Source of the DNA: Streptacidiphilus jeojiense
Lineage (GTDB): Bacteria; Actinomycetota; Actinomycetes; Streptomycetales; Streptomycetaceae
Direction of reading: 5' to 3'
Assembly: GCF_000719095.1 (NCBI RefSeq)
Contig: NZ_JOEH01000007.1
Span: forward strand, 62,001 to 126,000
Length of the DNA: 64,000 nt
Both the position numbers and the translations under genes were made by a program. The notes under the pieces were generated by a model. That model was not told the origin of the DNA. It searched no databases and worked only from the letters and a program-made list of their open reading frames with translations. Shown here in pieces: positions 25,189 through 33,273 of this stretch (position 1 is the stretch's first letter; every line of letters begins with the position of its first letter).

Positions 25189-26187
25189 TCAGCCGGCGGC
25201 CAGGAGCTCCAGGATCTCGACGACGCGGTTGGAGAAGCCCCACTCGTTGTCGTACCAGGCGACCACCTTGATGTGGCGGCCGTCGACGCGGGTGAGCGCG
25301 GAGTCGAAGATCGACGAGGCCGGGTTGCCGGTGATGTCGGAGGAGACCAGCGGGTCCTCGGAGTACTCCAGGACGCCGGCCAGCGGTCCCTCGGCGGCCG
25401 TGCGGTAGGCCGCCAGCACGTCCTCGCGGGTCACGTCGCGGGCGACGGTGGTGTTGAGCTCGACGATGGAGCCGACCGGGACCGGCACCCGGATCGAGTC
25501 GCCGGACAGCTTGCCCTCCAGCTGCGGCAGCACCAGCCCGATCGCCTTGGCCGCGCCGGTCGTGGTGGGCACGATGTTGACGGCGGCGGCACGGGCCCGG
25601 CGGGCGTCGCGGTGCGGTCCGTCCTGCAGGTTCTGCTCCTGGGTGTAGGCGTGCACGGTGGTCATGAAGCCGTGCTCGATACCGGCGAGCTCGTCGAGCA
25701 CCGCGGCCAGCGGCGCGAGCGCGTTGGTCGTGCAGGAGGCGTTGGAGACGATCGTGTGCCGGGCCGGGTCGTAGGCGTCGGTGTTCACGCCGAGGGCCAG
25801 GGTGACGTCCGCGCCGTCCGAGGGGGCACTGACCAGTACCTTCCTGGCGCCCGCGTCCAGGTGGGCGCGGGCCGCGGCGGCCGAGGTGAAGCGGCCGGTG
25901 GCCTCCAGCACGAGGTCGACGCCGAGCTCGGCCCAGGGCAGCTGCGCCGGCTCGCGCTCGGCGAGCACCTTGATCCGGTGGCCGTCGACGACCAGGGTGT
26001 CCCCGTCCACCGTGACCGGGCGTCCGAGCCGGCCGGCGGTGGTGTCGTAGGCGAGCAGCCGCGCCAGGGTGGCGGGCTCGGTGAGGTCGTTGACGGCCAC
26101 GACCTCCAGCTTGCTGTCGCGTTCCAGCAGGGCACGCAGGACGTTGCGTCCGATGCGGCCGAATCCGTTGACGGCGATACGAGTCAT
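25189..26187 (-). CDS. gap: Glyceraldehyde-3-phosphate dehydrogenase
   Basis: A 332-residue GAPDH with NGFGRIGR at 7-14, Asp34 after strand beta2 (NAD preference), the active-site SNASCTTN with Cys152 and a canonical C-terminus (VAWYDNEWGFSNR). It converts glyceraldehyde-3-phosphate to 1,3-bisphosphoglycerate in glycolysis and the reverse in gluconeogenesis. Streptomycetes usually have a gap-pgk-tpi set elsewhere, so this lone copy is probably an extra paralog. GGAAGGGA provides the ribosome-binding site. Confidence 0.93.
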   Translation of the reverse strand: MTRIAVNGFGRIGRNVLRALLERDSKLEVVAVNDLTEPATLARLLAYDTTAGRLGRPVTVDGDTLVVDGHRIKVLAEREPAQLPWAELGVDLVLEATGRFTSAAAARAHLDAGARKVLVSAPSDGADVTLALGVNTDAYDPARHTIVSNASCTTNALAPLAAVLDELAGIEHGFMTTVHAYTQEQNLQDGPHRDARRARAAAVNIVPTTTGAAKAIGLVLPQLEGKLSGDSIRVPVPVGSIVELNTTVARDVTREDVLAAYRTAAEGPLAGVLEYSEDPLVSSDITGNPASSIFDSALTRVDGRHIKVVAWYDNEWGFSNRVVEILELLAAG

Positions 26188-26304
26188 GAGTGGTGTGTCC
26201 CTTCCAGTCACCACCAGGTTCGCCTGCGCCGCCGGCCGATGGCAGGGGCGTGAGTGCCATGGTTCGAAAGGATCTCGCCAAGGCGTCGAAGCTGCGCCGG
26301 AGGG

Positions 26305-27261
26305 CTACTCGCCGCGGGCGAAGGTGCGCCGGTACTCGCTCGGCGTGGTGCCCAGGATCCGCTGGAAGTGCAGCCGCAGATTGGTGCCGGTGCCCAGGCC
26401 GACGTCGACGGCGATCTGCTCGACGCCGCGCTCGGAGCGCTCCAGCAGTTCCCGCGCCACGTCGAGGCGGGCCCGCATCACCCACTGCATCGGGGTGTAG
26501 CCGGTGTCCTCGACGAAGCGGCGGGAGAAGGTCCGCGGTGACACCGCCGCGTGCCGGGCGAGTATCTCCAGGGTCAGCGGTTCGCCCAGGCGGTGCAGCG
26601 CCCACTCCCGGGTGACGGCGAACCGCTCCCCCAGCGGCTCGGGCACGCTGCGCGGCACGTACTGCGCCTGGCCGCCGCTGCGGTAGGGGGCCGCGACCAG
26701 GCGTCGGGCGGTGTGGTTGGAGGCCGCCACGCCGAGGTCCCCGCGCAGGATGTGCAGGCACAGGTCGATGCCCGAGGCGGCGCCGGCCGAGGTCAGCACG
26801 CTGCCCGCGTCCACGAACAGCACGTTCTCGTCGACCAGGACCCGCGGGTACTTCTCGGCCAGGGCCCGGGTGTAGTGCCAGTGCGTGGTGGCGCGCCTGC
26901 CGTCCAGCAGTCCGGCGGCGGCCAGCGCGAAGGCCCCCGTCGAGATGGCGGCCAGCCGCGCTCCGCGGTCGTGGGCGGCCGCCAGTGCGTCCATGACGGA
27001 CTGTGGCGGGGTGTCCCGGTCGGGGAAGCGGTAGCCGGGCACGAGGACGAGTTCCGCCCATGCGAGCGCTTCGAGCCCGTGGGCGACGTGGTACGACAGT
27101 CCGTCACCACCGGCCACCAGCCCGGGCGCCGCGCCGCAGACCCGCACCTGGTAGGGCATGCTCGCGCGGGTCGAGAAGACCTGCGCGGGGATGCCGACGT
27201 CGAGGGGCTTGGCACCGTCGAGGACCAGGACGGCGACGCGGCGCAGGGGCGTGGCGGACAC
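26305..27261 (-). CDS. GlxA-family AraC-type regulator
   Basis: A 318-residue regulator. The N-terminal DJ-1/PfpI-like domain (VLVLDGAKPLDVGIPAQVF, in part) is typical of the GlxA subgroup, and the C-terminal AraC helix-turn-helix pair begins near 225 (LTLEILARHAAVSPRTFSRRF). The second helix-turn-helix includes GVEQIAVDVGLGTGTNLRLHF. The nucleophile Cys of true DJ-1 proteases is replaced (ISTGAFAL), so it is a sensor, not a peptidase. Target genes are unknown; it lies 117 bp upstream of gap and 80 bp from the sigma factor gene. Confidence 0.87.
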   Translation of the reverse strand: MSATPLRRVAVLVLDGAKPLDVGIPAQVFSTRASMPYQVRVCGAAPGLVAGGDGLSYHVAHGLEALAWAELVLVPGYRFPDRDTPPQSVMDALAAAHDRGARLAAISTGAFALAAAGLLDGRRATTHWHYTRALAEKYPRVLVDENVLFVDAGSVLTSAGAASGIDLCLHILRGDLGVAASNHTARRLVAAPYRSGGQAQYVPRSVPEPLGERFAVTREWALHRLGEPLTLEILARHAAVSPRTFSRRFVEDTGYTPMQWVMRARLDVARELLERSERGVEQIAVDVGLGTGTNLRLHFQRILGTTPSEYRRTFARGE

Positions 27262-27341
27262 GGGGACAGACTAACCGCGAGCGGATCCGGATCAGCGCAG
27301 GCCAGTTGGGTCGCGGTGGGCGTCGGCGCGGTGGCGTCGGG

Positions 27342-28346
27342 TCAACCGTCCAGGCTGCGGGGCAGCCCGAAGTACGGGGCGGTGGCGGTGTCGAAACGGG
27401 TGATCTCCCGGATCCGGTCGCCGGCCAGGGCGACGGTTTCGATGCCGGTCAGGTGCAGCCGGCCGGTGGTCCGGTCGCGCCGGTACTCCCCCCAGCCGGG
27501 CTGCCGGTTGGCCCGTACCGGAAGCATCCGCGCGATCCCGCGGCGGTGCGCGTCCAGCGCTGAGAAGAAGCGGCGGATCGCGTCGGTGCCGCGGTACTCG
27601 AACGGCAGCGGCGGCATCCGCACCCAGGCGTCGTCGGTCATCATGGCGACCAGGGCGTCGACGTCGAGTTCGACGAACGCCTCGACGAAGCGGTCCAGCA
27701 GTTCGCGCTCGGCGGCGCTGCCGGGCTCCGGTGCGGGCGGTCCGGTGCGGTGGGTGCGGTCCAGGGTGGCGCGGGCCCGCTTCAGGGCGCTGGTCACCGT
27801 GTCCTCGGTGACCCCGAGCAGGTCGGCGGCCTCGCGGGCGCGGTAGCCGAGCACGTCGCGCAGCAGCAGGGCGGCGCGCTGGTTCGGCGGCAGCAGCTGA
27901 ACGGCTGTCACGAAGGCCAGCGAGATCGCCTCCCGCGACTCGTAGCGCGCCTCGGGACCGGGGTCGTGGTCGGGCAGGTCGTCCAGCAGCAGGTCCGGAA
28001 AGGGCTGCAGCCACAGCACCTCGCCGAGAGCGGAGGGCTCCGGCGGCGGAACGGGCAGCGGTTCGGCGACCGGTCGCCGCCGGCCCGTCGCGCGCAGCGC
28101 GTTCAGGCACCGGTTGGTGGCGATGCGGTACAGCCAGGTCCGTACCGAGGAGCGCCCCTCGAACCCGCCGAGGCCCACCCACGCGGCGAGCAGCGTCTCC
28201 TGGAGCATGTCCTCGGCGTCCTGCAGCGAGCCGAGCATGCGGTAGCAGTGCACGTGCAGCTCACGGCGGTGCGGCCGCACCAGTTCGGCGAACGCGTCGC
28301 GGTCGCCCGTGCGCGCCCGCGCCAGCAGTTCGGTCGAGGCCGGCAT
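27342..28346 (-). CDS. ECF sigma factor with SnoaL-like C-terminal domain (SigJ-like)
   Basis: A 334-residue ECF sigma factor. Region 2 (FAELVRPHRRELHVHCYRMLGSLQDAEDMLQE, in part) and region 4 (LPPNQRAALLLRDVLGYRAREAADLLGVTEDTV, in part) are clear, and residues ~210-330 form an NTF2/SnoaL-like domain typical of the SigJ/ECF41-type group, where it replaces a separate anti-sigma factor. The start ATG 28346 has GGAGGA. No partner enzyme of the carboxymuconolactone-decarboxylase type is next to it, unlike some ECF41 loci; an SDR gene is divergent. Confidence 0.89.
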   Translation of the reverse strand: MPASTELLARARTGDRDAFAELVRPHRRELHVHCYRMLGSLQDAEDMLQETLLAAWVGLGGFEGRSSVRTWLYRIATNRCLNALRATGRRRPVAEPLPVPPPEPSALGEVLWLQPFPDLLLDDLPDHDPGPEARYESREAISLAFVTAVQLLPPNQRAALLLRDVLGYRAREAADLLGVTEDTVTSALKRARATLDRTHRTGPPAPEPGSAAERELLDRFVEAFVELDVDALVAMMTDDAWVRMPPLPFEYRGTDAIRRFFSALDAHRRGIARMLPVRANRQPGWGEYRRDRTTGRLHLTGIETVALAGDRIREITRFDTATAPYFGLPRSLDG

Positions 28347-28529
28347 GGGGTCCTCCGTTGTCCGTGGACGCCCGTCTGTCCGTGGTCGTCCGTCGTCGTG
28401 CATCGTCATGGTCTCTTCCGGTACTGACACCGGCGGTCCGCGGAACTGGTCGCCGCCGGGTGACCAGAAACCGGGGCCGGGTGTGTCTGCCCCATCGACA
28501 ACCGTTCGACTTCGACCGTGGAGAGACCC
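28347..28529. other. Divergent promoter region of the sigma factor and SDR genes
   Basis: 183 bp between divergent genes. It contains loosely repeated TCCGTGG/TCCGTCG motifs at 28353-28403, but no well-defined operator or ECF box that I can support. Confidence 0.4.
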
Positions 28530-29285
28530 ATGTCGACCCTGCCCACCCTGACCACCCTGCCCACCCTGACCGACCGCACGATCCTGATCACCGGCGCCAA
28601 CCGCGGCATCGGCCGCGCGCTGCTCGACGAGGCGCTGCAGCGCGGCGCGCGGCGCGTCTACGCGGCGTCCCGGACGCCGTTCGCCCACCCCGACGACCGG
28701 GTGGTCCCGCTGCTGCTCGACGTCACCGACGCCGGACAGATCCAGGAGGCCGCCGAGCGGGTGGACGCGCTGGACGTCCTGGTCAACAACGCCGGCCTGG
28801 CCCGCTCCGACGACCTGACGGACCGGGGCGTGGTCGAGGAGCACCTGGCCGTCAACCTGTTCGGGCCGCTGGCACTGACCCAGGCCTTCCGTCCCGCGCT
28901 GGTCCGTTCCGGCGGGGCGGTGGTCAATGTGCTCTCGCTGGCCTCGCTGGCGTCGCTGCCGTTCATCCCGGCGTACTCCGCCTCGAAGGCTGCGGCGCTG
29001 TCGATGACGCAGTCGCTGCGGGCGATGCTCGCTCCGGAGGGCGTCCGGGTGCACGCGGTGCTGACCGGGCCGGTCGACACCGAGATGTCGCGCGACCTGG
29101 ACGTGCCCAAGGCCGCACCGGCGGCGGTCGCGGCGGCGATCCTGGACGGGGTCGCAGCGGGCCGGGAGGAGATCTTCCCTGACCCGATGTCAGCGGTGCT
29201 GGCCGCGGGCTGGGACGGGGACGCCGTCAAGACCCTGGAGCGGGCCAACGCTCCCCTGATCGCCGCGATCGCCGCGATGGGCTGA
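28530..29285 (+). CDS. SDR-family oxidoreductase
   Basis: A 251-residue classical SDR: TGANRGIG near residues 24-31, NNAG motif at ~88-91 and YSASK catalytic pair. ATG 28530 has GGAGAGA. The N-terminus carries two perfect 18-bp repeats (28536-28553, 28554-28571) that encode TLPTLT twice, so this tail can vary by slippage. It is divergent from the SigJ-like sigma factor gene and may be one of its targets. Confidence 0.87.
   Translation: MSTLPTLTTLPTLTDRTILITGANRGIGRALLDEALQRGARRVYAASRTPFAHPDDRVVPLLLDVTDAGQIQEAAERVDALDVLVNNAGLARSDDLTDRGVVEEHLAVNLFGPLALTQAFRPALVRSGGAVVNVLSLASLASLPFIPAYSASKAAALSMTQSLRAMLAPEGVRVHAVLTGPVDTEMSRDLDVPKAAPAAVAAAILDGVAAGREEIFPDPMSAVLAAGWDGDAVKTLERANAPLIAAIAAMG
28536..28571 (+). 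repeat. Two 18-bp tandem repeats in SDR N-terminus
   Basis: Two identical copies of an 18-bp unit (ACCCTGCCCACCCTGACC) coding for TLPTLT. Confidence 0.85.
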
Positions 29286-29319
29286 CCGTCGCAATCGCTG
29301 CCTGCCGCACGGCAGCGGG

Positions 29320-29364
29320 ACGACGTCAGGGGCGCCACCGCTGCGGTGGCGCCCCTGACGTCGT
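29320..29364. terminator. Bidirectional 21-bp hairpin terminator
   Basis: A perfect 21-bp stem (29320-29340 with 29344-29364) around a 3-nt loop, between the ends of two convergent SDR genes. Length and symmetry mark a strong bidirectional terminator. Confidence 0.85.
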
Positions 29365-29365
29365 G

Positions 29366-30133
29366 TCAGTCGAGGCCGACCGACCCCGATGCGGTGAGCT
29401 GGTAGCTGCCGTGGGTGAGGTCGGGTTCCAGGGCGAGGTCCGCGATGGTCCGGCCGATCTGGTCCGGGGTGGGCACCGGGCCGAGCCGCTGGACGAACTC
29501 GGCCTCGGTGACGCCGGCCCGGGCCGCGTAGCCGGCGACTCCGGCGTCACCGACCCGGGCGCCGGGGGTCATCGGCGGCAGTACCGACAGGAACCGGAGC
29601 CCGAGGCCGGCCCGCTGGGACTCCTCGGCCGCGTAGGAGGCGAGGAAGCGGACGGTGGCCTTGGCCCCGGCGTAGCCGCCGCTGACCGGCGACCCGCGCA
29701 GGGCCGCCCCGCTGGAGACCGCGAGCACCGTGCTGCCCGGCGGCAGCGGCACGGTCAGCGCCAGCCGGGTCCAGTGGAACACGTGCTGGACGTCGACCTG
29801 CCAGTGCAGGCTGAAGTCCTCCCAGGTGTACTCCTGGACCGGGCGGGCGTACGGGACGGCTCCGGCGTTGAGCACCAGGAGGTGCGGGGTGTACCGGGTC
29901 AGCAGTTGTTCGGCGACGGCCGGGTCGGTGGCGTCGGCGACGAACGGGACGAAGGAGTCGCCGAGGTCGGCGTGGACCTTCTCCAGGTCGGTGCGGTCGC
30001 GGGCGACCCCGACGACCTGCATGCCCGCCCGGCTCAGTGCGATGGCGGTGGCGCGGCCGAAGCCGCGGCCGGCGCCGGTGACGATCGCGGTCCGGGTCGG
30101 CCCTGTCGTCGGGGTGGGTTCGGTGGGACGCAT
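29366..30133 (-). CDS. SDR-family oxidoreductase
   Basis: A 255-residue classical SDR started at ATG 30133, which has AAGGAGA; the longer frame to 30277 runs through the operator region. The TGAGRGFG motif, NAGAVPYARP and SSGAALRGSPVSGGYAGAK (in part: YAGAK) are present. It is divergent from the arsR gene and may be repressed by ArsR. The substrate is unknown. Confidence 0.85.
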   Translation of the reverse strand: MRPTEPTPTTGPTRTAIVTGAGRGFGRATAIALSRAGMQVVGVARDRTDLEKVHADLGDSFVPFVADATDPAVAEQLLTRYTPHLLVLNAGAVPYARPVQEYTWEDFSLHWQVDVQHVFHWTRLALTVPLPPGSTVLAVSSGAALRGSPVSGGYAGAKATVRFLASYAAEESQRAGLGLRFLSVLPPMTPGARVGDAGVAGYAARAGVTEAEFVQRLGPVPTPDQIGRTIADLALEPDLTHGSYQLTASGSVGLD

Positions 30134-30180
30134 GGGTGCCGTCTCCTTGCCTTGGGAGCGGAGGGAGGTGCTGTACCGCA

Positions 30181-30200
30181 CGGAACTGCACGGAACTGCA
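30181..30200. repeat. Two 10-bp direct repeats
   Basis: CGGAACTGCA occurs twice in tandem, followed by a partial copy CGGA, in the divergent promoter region of the SDR and arsR genes. It may be part of the control region of the SDR. Confidence 0.6.
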
Positions 30201-30211
30201 CGGATCAAACA

Positions 30212-30249
30212 TTCAACCTGTTGGTTAAACATAGTCGCCGCGCTAACAT
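30212..30249 (+). promoter_or_regulatory. Leaderless promoter and overlapping operator of arsR-SRPBCC
   Basis: TTGGTT (30221-30226) and TAACAT (30244-30249) are spaced 17 bp, placing transcription start within one or two bases of the ATG at 30258. No SD is visible, so the mRNA is probably leaderless. The dyad TTCAACC-tgtt-GGTTAAA (30212-30229) overlaps the -35, and GGTTGAA recurs at the start codon, a likely ArsR autoregulatory site. Confidence 0.65.
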
Positions 30250-30257
30250 TCAGCAAT

Positions 30258-30605
30258 ATGGTTGAACGTGTCTCCACCCCGCTGGACCTGACCTACATGG
30301 CGCTGGCCGATCCCACCCGCCGGGCGATCCTGCAACGGCTGCGCAGCGCCGAGGCCCGGGTCACCGAGATCGCCGAACCGCTGCCGATGTCCCTGGCCGC
30401 CGTCTCCAAGCACATCGTCGTGCTGGAGCGCGCGGGCCTGGTCCGGCGCGAGGTCCGCGGCCGGGACCACTACCTGAGCGCCGACCCGCAGCCGCTGACC
30501 GAGGCCGAGAAGTGGATCAGCGACTACACCGGCTTCTGGGAGCGGCGCGCCGACGCCCTGGCCGACCACCTGGAACAGCACCTCCACGAAGGGCCCACGC
30601 CGTGA
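30258..30605 (+). CDS. ArsR-family transcriptional regulator
   Basis: A 115-residue ArsR/SmtB-type repressor with a winged helix-turn-helix (ADPTRRAILQRLRS ... EPLPMSLAAVSKHIVVLERAG, in part). No metal-binding cysteine cluster (ELCVCDL) is present, so it belongs to the non-metal subgroup common upstream of SRPBCC proteins. Its stop overlaps the SRPBCC GTG start by 4 bp. It likely represses its own operon and the divergent SDR. Confidence 0.9.
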   Translation: MVERVSTPLDLTYMALADPTRRAILQRLRSAEARVTEIAEPLPMSLAAVSKHIVVLERAGLVRREVRGRDHYLSADPQPLTEAEKWISDYTGFWERRADALADHLEQHLHEGPTP

Positions 30606-31030
30606 ACGAATCGGTGGTCAGGGTGACCCGCACCCTCAAGGCCAGCCCCGAGCAGGTCTTCGACGCCTGGACCGACGCCGAACGGCTCCAGCAGTGGCTC
30701 TGCCCCGACCCGGGCTTCGTCGCCGAGGCCAGCTGCGATCCCGTGGTCGGCGGGCGCTACCGCATCGTCAAGATCCTGGCCAGTGGCGCCGACGAGGTCA
30801 CCGGCGAGTACCTGGTGGTCGATCCCCCGCACCGGCTGGTGTTCACCTGGGCCGCCGACACCACCGCCAACCACACCACCCAGGTCACCGTCACCCTGCG
30901 CCCGGACGGGGACGCCACCGAGATGACCATCCTCCACGAGCGCATCCCCACCCAACCGATCCAGGACGGCGCCCGGCTCGCCTGGGCCAGCATCTGCGAC
31001 CGGCTCGCCGCCCTGCTCGCGCAGAGCTGA
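30602..31030 (+). CDS. SRPBCC (AHSA1-like) domain protein
   Basis: A 142-residue START-like/AHSA1 protein (VTRTLKASPEQVFDAWTDAERLQQWLCPD start; GGRYRI; HTTQVTVTLRP; HERIP). The pairing with an ArsR-type regulator through a GTGA overlap is common in actinobacteria. The fold binds hydrophobic ligands; function beyond that is not clear. Confidence 0.9.
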   Translation: MNESVVRVTRTLKASPEQVFDAWTDAERLQQWLCPDPGFVAEASCDPVVGGRYRIVKILASGADEVTGEYLVVDPPHRLVFTWAADTTANHTTQVTVTLRPDGDATEMTILHERIPTQPIQDGARLAWASICDRLAALLAQS

Positions 31031-31149
31031 GCACCGTCGCGGTGGAGCTGCCCGAGGCCGCGCCGAACCGTGACCGCGCGTCGCCCCGCCGGAGCAGCGG
31101 GGCGGAAATCCGATCGCGGGCGACGGACCGGCCCCCTACTCTCGCCATC

Positions 31150-31731
31150 ATGACGACCACGGGCAGGACCTCCGACGCCGGCCGGGCCGACGGTGCACTG
31201 CCGATCCGGCCGGAACGCGAAAGCGACCATGCGGCCGTGCGCGCCCTGCACCTGTCAGCCTTCGCGGGTGACGGCCGGGTACCGGACCTGGTGGACGTGC
31301 TGCGCGTCGCCCCCGCTCCGCTGGAGCCGATGTCGTTCGTGGCCGTGGACGGCACCGAGGTGGTCGGGCACACCATGCTGACGCACAGCCGGCTCGACGC
31401 CCCGGAGCGCATCGTGGACGTCCTGGTGCTGTCACCGCTGGGTGTGCTCCCCCGGTACCAGAACCGGGGCGTCGGCACCCGGCTCATCCGGCATGCGCTG
31501 GCGGCGGCCGACGCCCGCCAGACGCCGCTGGTCTTCCTCGAAGGCTCGCCCGACTACTACGCGGCCCGGGGGTTCGAACGCGCCGACCGGATCGGCTTCC
31601 GCTCCCCGTCGCTGCGGATCCCGGCCCCCGCCTTCCAGGTCGCCCGGCTGACGGCGTACCAGCCCTGGATGACCGGCACCCTCGTCTACGCCGACGCCTT
31701 CTGGGCGCTGGACTGCGTAGGGCTGCGGTAG
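31150..31731 (+). CDS. GNAT-family N-acetyltransferase
   Basis: A 193-residue GNAT protein: the acetyl-CoA motif is GVLPRYQNRGVGTRLIRHAL (near residue 98-117) and the C-terminal PLVFLEGSPDYYAARGFERA carries the usual Tyr. It resembles the YhbS-like group. It follows the ArsR-SRPBCC pair by about 120 bp without overlap. Confidence 0.87.
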   Translation: MTTTGRTSDAGRADGALPIRPERESDHAAVRALHLSAFAGDGRVPDLVDVLRVAPAPLEPMSFVAVDGTEVVGHTMLTHSRLDAPERIVDVLVLSPLGVLPRYQNRGVGTRLIRHALAAADARQTPLVFLEGSPDYYAARGFERADRIGFRSPSLRIPAPAFQVARLTAYQPWMTGTLVYADAFWALDCVGLR

Positions 31732-31735
31732 GACC

Positions 31736-31749
31736 GCGCGGTACCGCGC
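31736..31749. terminator. 14-bp palindrome after the acetyltransferase gene
   Basis: GCGCGGTACCGCGC is a perfect palindrome just 5 bp after the stop codon. As a hairpin it has no free loop, so it is at best a weak terminator. Confidence 0.3.
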
Positions 31750-31932
31750 CGTCCGGCTGAGACGGTGGCCACAGCCGCTGATAACGACAATGACACGATC
31801 GGCCCGTACGGTCGCACCCGCCGACGTTCCGGCCGGATCGTGCCACTACCTTATGTGTGCACATCAAAAATCTCGGCTGCGTCGGGCGCACCAGCACCGG
31901 TGCCAGCGACCTGGAGGCCGTACGAAACATCC

Positions 31933-32262
31933 ATGACCACTACCCCCCGACTGGCCCTCGTGCTCCTGGCCGCCGACTCCAAGGCCGAGATCCTGCTCCG
32001 CGGCGAGATCGACGCGGACGGTCTCCCCGAACTGCACCTCGCCGTCATGCAGGTGCTGACCAGCCCTGGCGTGCAGCGCATCGAGGTCGACGTCGCGCTC
32101 ACCACGTTCTGCGACTCCGCCGGGATCTCCGGCCTCCTCAGAGCGCACCTGGCCGCCCGGGAGCGCGAGGTTCCGCTGCACCTGGTCCGCGTCCCGGCCT
32201 ACCTGGCCCGCCTGCTCGAAGTGACCGGCCTGACCACGCTGCTGCGGGGCGAGTCGCGCTGA
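31933..32262 (+). CDS. STAS-domain anti-sigma factor antagonist
   Basis: A 109-residue single STAS domain. The regulatory serine lies in FCDSAGISGL, the spot phosphorylated by an anti-sigma kinase in SpoIIAA/RsbV proteins. Such proteins release a sigma factor when dephosphorylated. No kinase partner is next to it. ATG 31933 is the only good start; the SD is weak. Confidence 0.87.
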   Translation: MTTTPRLALVLLAADSKAEILLRGEIDADGLPELHLAVMQVLTSPGVQRIEVDVALTTFCDSAGISGLLRAHLAAREREVPLHLVRVPAYLARLLEVTGLTTLLRGESR

Positions 32263-32358
32263 CGGGAGAGCGCCACCCGTGGCGTACGGTGTGCGCGAGG
32301 CGAGCGAACAGCGTTCGCCGCTGAACAGGCCTGGCAGACGCAACAGACGGAGCAGACG

Positions 32359-33258
32359 ATGAAGGCAGCCCGTTTCAGCCGGTTCGGAGGCCCGGAGGTC
32401 CTGGAGATCGTGGATCTCCCCGATCCGCATCCGGCTCCCGGCCAGGTCCGGATCGCGGTGCGCGCGGCCGGCGTCAACGCGAGCGACTGGAAGAAGCGCC
32501 AGGGCCTGATGGACGAGGAGCTTCCGCAGACCATGGGCTACGAGGCGGCCGGCGTCGTCGACGAGCTCGGCGCCGGTGTCACGGACGTGACCGTCGGCGA
32601 TCGCGTGTTCGGCTTCTCCACCGAGGGCGCCGCCCAGGCCGAGCTGGCAGTGCTGTCCCACTACGCGCCGATCCCGCCGTCGCTCGACTTCCCCGCCGCC
32701 GCGCTGCCGGCCGCCGTCGAGACGGCCACCCGCGCGCTGGACCAGCTCGGTGTCGCCGACGGCAGCCGACTGCTCGTCAACGGCGCCTCCGGAAGCGTCG
32801 GCAGCGCCGCGGTCCAGCTCGCCGTGGCCCGCGGTGCGCGCGTGATCGGCACCGCCAGTCCGGCCAACCACGCGTACCTGCGCTCGCTGGGCGCCGAACC
32901 GGTCGCCTACGGCGAGGGCATGGCCGAGCGCCTTCGCGCGCTCGCACCCGAGGGCGTCGACCTCGCGCTCGACGTCGCCGGAAGCGGCGTCCTGCCCGAG
33001 CTCATCGAGCTCGCGGGCGGCCCGGAGCAGGTCTTGACGGTCGCCGACTTCGCAGGCGCGCAGAAGTACGGCGTGCGGTTCAGCCGCGGGGACGCCGGCC
33101 GCGCGCTGCACGCACTCGCCGGGATCGGCGAGCTGACCGAATCCGGACGCTTCTCGCTCCCGGTCGCGCAGACCTTCCCGCTCGCCGAGGTCGCCGAGGC
33201 GCACCGCGTCGGTGAGGCCGGCCGGGTACGCGGGAAGCTCGTGCTGGTGGTCGGCTGA
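32359..33258 (+). CDS. NADPH:quinone reductase-like alcohol dehydrogenase
   Basis: A 299-residue MDR protein (GroES-like domain, then NGASGSVGSAAVQLA nucleotide motif at about 139-153). No zinc ligands are visible. It is likely an NADP(H) quinone or enone reductase. An inverted repeat GCGAAC-AGC-GTTCGC at 32304-32318 lies 40 bp upstream and could be an operator. The substrate is unknown. Confidence 0.87.
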   Translation: MKAARFSRFGGPEVLEIVDLPDPHPAPGQVRIAVRAAGVNASDWKKRQGLMDEELPQTMGYEAAGVVDELGAGVTDVTVGDRVFGFSTEGAAQAELAVLSHYAPIPPSLDFPAAALPAAVETATRALDQLGVADGSRLLVNGASGSVGSAAVQLAVARGARVIGTASPANHAYLRSLGAEPVAYGEGMAERLRALAPEGVDLALDVAGSGVLPELIELAGGPEQVLTVADFAGAQKYGVRFSRGDAGRALHALAGIGELTESGRFSLPVAQTFPLAEVAEAHRVGEAGRVRGKLVLVVG

Positions 33259-33273
33259 CGCCCGATCAGCCGC

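Noticed and set aside
31736..31749. GCGCGGTACCGCGC as a firm terminator
   Set aside because: It is a loop-free palindrome and short; listed at low confidence only.
32304..32318. GCGAAC-AGC-GTTCGC looks like a LexA (SOS) box upstream of the quinone-reductase gene
   Set aside because: LexA sites in actinobacteria have GAAC-N4-GTTC; here the spacer is 3, so the half-sites are out of phase. I kept it only as a generic dyad.
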